Source of the DNA: AG25 sp035518815
GTDB lineage: Bacteria > Gemmatimonadota > Gemmatimonadetes > Gemmatimonadales > GWC2-71-9
Direction: 5' to 3'
NCBI GenBank assembly: GCA_035518815.1
Contig: DATIXG010000054.1
Span: forward strand, 1-28,577
DNA: 28,577 nucleotides
Part shown: piece after piece, positions 27,265 to 28,577 of the stretch
How positions within the stretch are numbered: position 1 is the stretch's first letter
How the letters are laid out: every line of letters begins with the position of its first letter
Position numbers and translations under genes: made by a program
The notes under the pieces: generated by a model
Told to the model about the DNA's origin: nothing
Database searches by the model: none
The model's input: the letters and a program-made list of their open reading frames with translations, nothing else

Positions 27265-28577
27265 TCAGAGCGACCGCAGGAACGCGACCAGTGCCGAGCG
27301 GTCGGCGGCCGAGAGCGTCCGAAACCGTTCGCGCGCCGCCTGGGCTTCGCCGCCGTGCCAGAGGATCGCTTCGGCGAGACCGCGCGCGCGTCCATCGTGC
27401 AGGAAAAGCTCGTGCCCGTTCACGGTCAACGTCAACCCGATTCCCCAGAGCGGCGCCGTGCGCCACTCCTGACCCGTCGCGAGGTAGTCGGGCCGCCCGT
27501 CGGCCAGGTCGGGTCCCATGTCGTGCAACAGGAGATCGGTGTAGGGGTGAATCGTCTGATTCGCCGCTTCGGGCGTTTCGGGAGCAGCCCCGGTGTGTAG
27601 CGTAGCCACGTGGCAGGCGGCGCACCCGATGGACTGGAAGACCTGCTCGCCCTGGAGCGCGGTCGGATCACCAATCGCACGGCGGGCCGGTACGCCCAGG
27701 GTTCGCACGTACAGCGCGACGAGTGCTGTGACGCTGTCGCTCACATCAGGCGTGTGCGGCGCGCAGGCCGGCGACTGGCCTTCACAGTTTTCCGCCGGCA
27801 GCACCGATGAGGTTACGCCGATGTCTTCGTTGTACGCGCCGAGGGTCTGCTGCAGGAGATTCGCAGCCGACGCTTTCCATCCGAACCGGCCGAGACTGGT
27901 CATCCCGGTCGTGGGATCGTACACGTAGTTGGCGTGTCCGTGGATGCCGTCCCCGTTCGCGTCGCCGGGATCGGCGCGGCTGAGAATGTCGGCTTGGTCG
28001 ACTGCTTCGAGCATGCCGAGACCGAAAACGGCCGGTGCGACGCGGGGCGACACGAGAAGTCCTGCCGGCAGTGTGGTGTAGGGCGAGCTCAACACGTAGG
28101 TGGGGCGACGCAGCGAGTAGGTCTGGCCGTCACCGTATGTGCCTGGCACCTCGACGTAGGTGATCTGCGGGATGGCCTCGGGCGTCGAACCGACGACGGC
28201 GCGGGCCTGGAGCTGCCGCCCGAATCCGGGCGCCGGGTTTGGACCGCCATGGGCATCCTGCCCGGCGATGCTCAACCGCATCAGCATCGTCTCGAACTGC
28301 TCTGTGCCCAGGGGCGGGCGTCCCCGGCCATCGCCGATGTGACAGGCGCGACAGGACGTGTTGTCGTAGAGGGGCCCGAGGCCGCCGTTCACCGTTCCGC
28401 CGGTGACGAACGTGGCCTCGAATTGCGCGTCGCCGCTGGCGTGCTCCACCAGGCGCGCGGCCGAGAGGTTCGGCGCGGGCGCGCTGAACGCGCCGCTCGT
28501 CGCGTCGAAGACCGTCATCGCCCCGCCCGAGAGGGCGGCGCTCTGATCCACCGGCGCTGGGTTCGTGCTGTCGCTGC
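27265..28577 (-). CDS. Di-haem oxidoreductase (thiol-oxidoreductase/DUF1111-like), N-terminus cut by window edge
   Basis: The visible 437 codons carry two c-type haem sites: CRACH (28353-28339) and CAACH (27624-27610). Blocks LFVSPRVAPAVFGLGMLEAV-like (here GLLVSPRVAPAVFGLGMLEAV), GDANGDGIHGHANYV, RFGWKASAANLLQQTLGAYNEDIGVT and FLHDGRARGLAEAILWHGGEA are typical of the di-haem oxidoreductase family related to cytochrome c peroxidases. It is exported and acts in the periplasm or on the outer membrane. The frame stays open to the right edge (SDSTNPAPVDQS reading in), a linker-like sequence that suggests a signal or lipoprotein leader beyond the window. A GTG at 28551 is not needed as start. Substrate unknown. 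It lies upstream of argC with 52 bases between, probably a separate unit. Confidence 0.88.
   Translation of the reverse strand, partial: SDSTNPAPVDQSAALSGGAMTVFDATSGAFSAPAPNLSAARLVEHASGDAQFEATFVTGGTVNGGLGPLYDNTSCRACHIGDGRGRPPLGTEQFETMLMRLSIAGQDAHGGPNPAPGFGRQLQARAVVGSTPEAIPQITYVEVPGTYGDGQTYSLRRPTYVLSSPYTTLPAGLLVSPRVAPAVFGLGMLEAVDQADILSRADPGDANGDGIHGHANYVYDPTTGMTSLGRFGWKASAANLLQQTLGAYNEDIGVTSSVLPAENCEGQSPACAPHTPDVSDSVTALVALYVRTLGVPARRAIGDPTALQGEQVFQSIGCAACHVATLHTGAAPETPEAANQTIHPYTDLLLHDMGPDLADGRPDYLATGQEWRTAPLWGIGLTLTVNGHELFLHDGRARGLAEAILWHGGEAQAARERFRTLSAADRSALVAFLRSL

Overview
The window is GC-rich, gene-dense bacterial DNA from a Gram-negative (diderm) organism. It carries a TonB-dependent receptor, two outer-membrane barrels, a lipoprotein and periplasmic binding proteins. 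The TonB receptor/DUF4249-like lipoprotein pair, the glycine/arginine-rich PadR N-terminus and the overall style suggest Gemmatimonadota or a neighbouring phylum; that assignment is inference. No tRNA, rRNA, CRISPR array, insertion sequence or phage gene was seen. Genes are packed tightly: cistrons often overlap by ATGA or GTGA, and several convergent neighbours end within 0-8 bases of each other.

Layout. (1) 1-2995: a PadR-type repressor (cut by the window edge) lies divergent from a heme-oxygenase-like metalloprotein, which is translationally coupled to a PAS-PAS hybrid histidine kinase. (2) 3004-4941, minus strand: ECF sigma factor, zinc-finger anti-sigma factor and secreted double-PDZ protein, in that transcription order. 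(3) 5063-6193: a membrane-bound ferritin/VIT1 fusion, divergent from the sigma operon. (4) 6190-8598: leuS. (5) 8661-12317: a chemoreceptor with a Thr-Pro hexamer repeat, a small phosphate-binding-like periplasmic protein and an outer-membrane barrel. (6) 12323-15765, minus strand: TonB-dependent receptor and DUF4249-like lipoprotein. (7) 15807-18502, minus strand: SerC-like aminotransferase and serA (serine biosynthesis). (8) 18550-23835: sulfate uptake operon (porin, sulfate-binding protein, CysT, CysW, CysA). (9) 23832-27212, minus strand: argC-argB-argD-GNAT (arginine biosynthesis) behind a tandem ARG-box-like operator. (10) 27265-28577: a di-haem oxidoreductase, cut by the window edge.

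The most interesting element lies between the serine and sulfate operons. A promoter at 18550-18578 is followed almost immediately by a 28-residue open frame beginning MTLACCRRCCCS. Forty bases after its stop is a strong intrinsic terminator (18713-18747), and then the sulfate operon. This is the architecture of a ribosome-mediated attenuator that reads cysteine supply. The same intergenic region holds a perfect inverted repeat, GTGTCAAC-N8-GTTGACAC, which contains the -35 hexamers of both divergent promoters. The two substrates of cysteine synthesis, serine and reduced sulfate, would therefore be controlled from one 280-bp locus, with the cysteine-sensing leader only on the sulfate side.

Several promoters in the window place the -10 hexamer only 5-14 bases before the start codon and lack a Shine-Dalgarno sequence, which suggests that leaderless or near-leaderless mRNAs may be common here.
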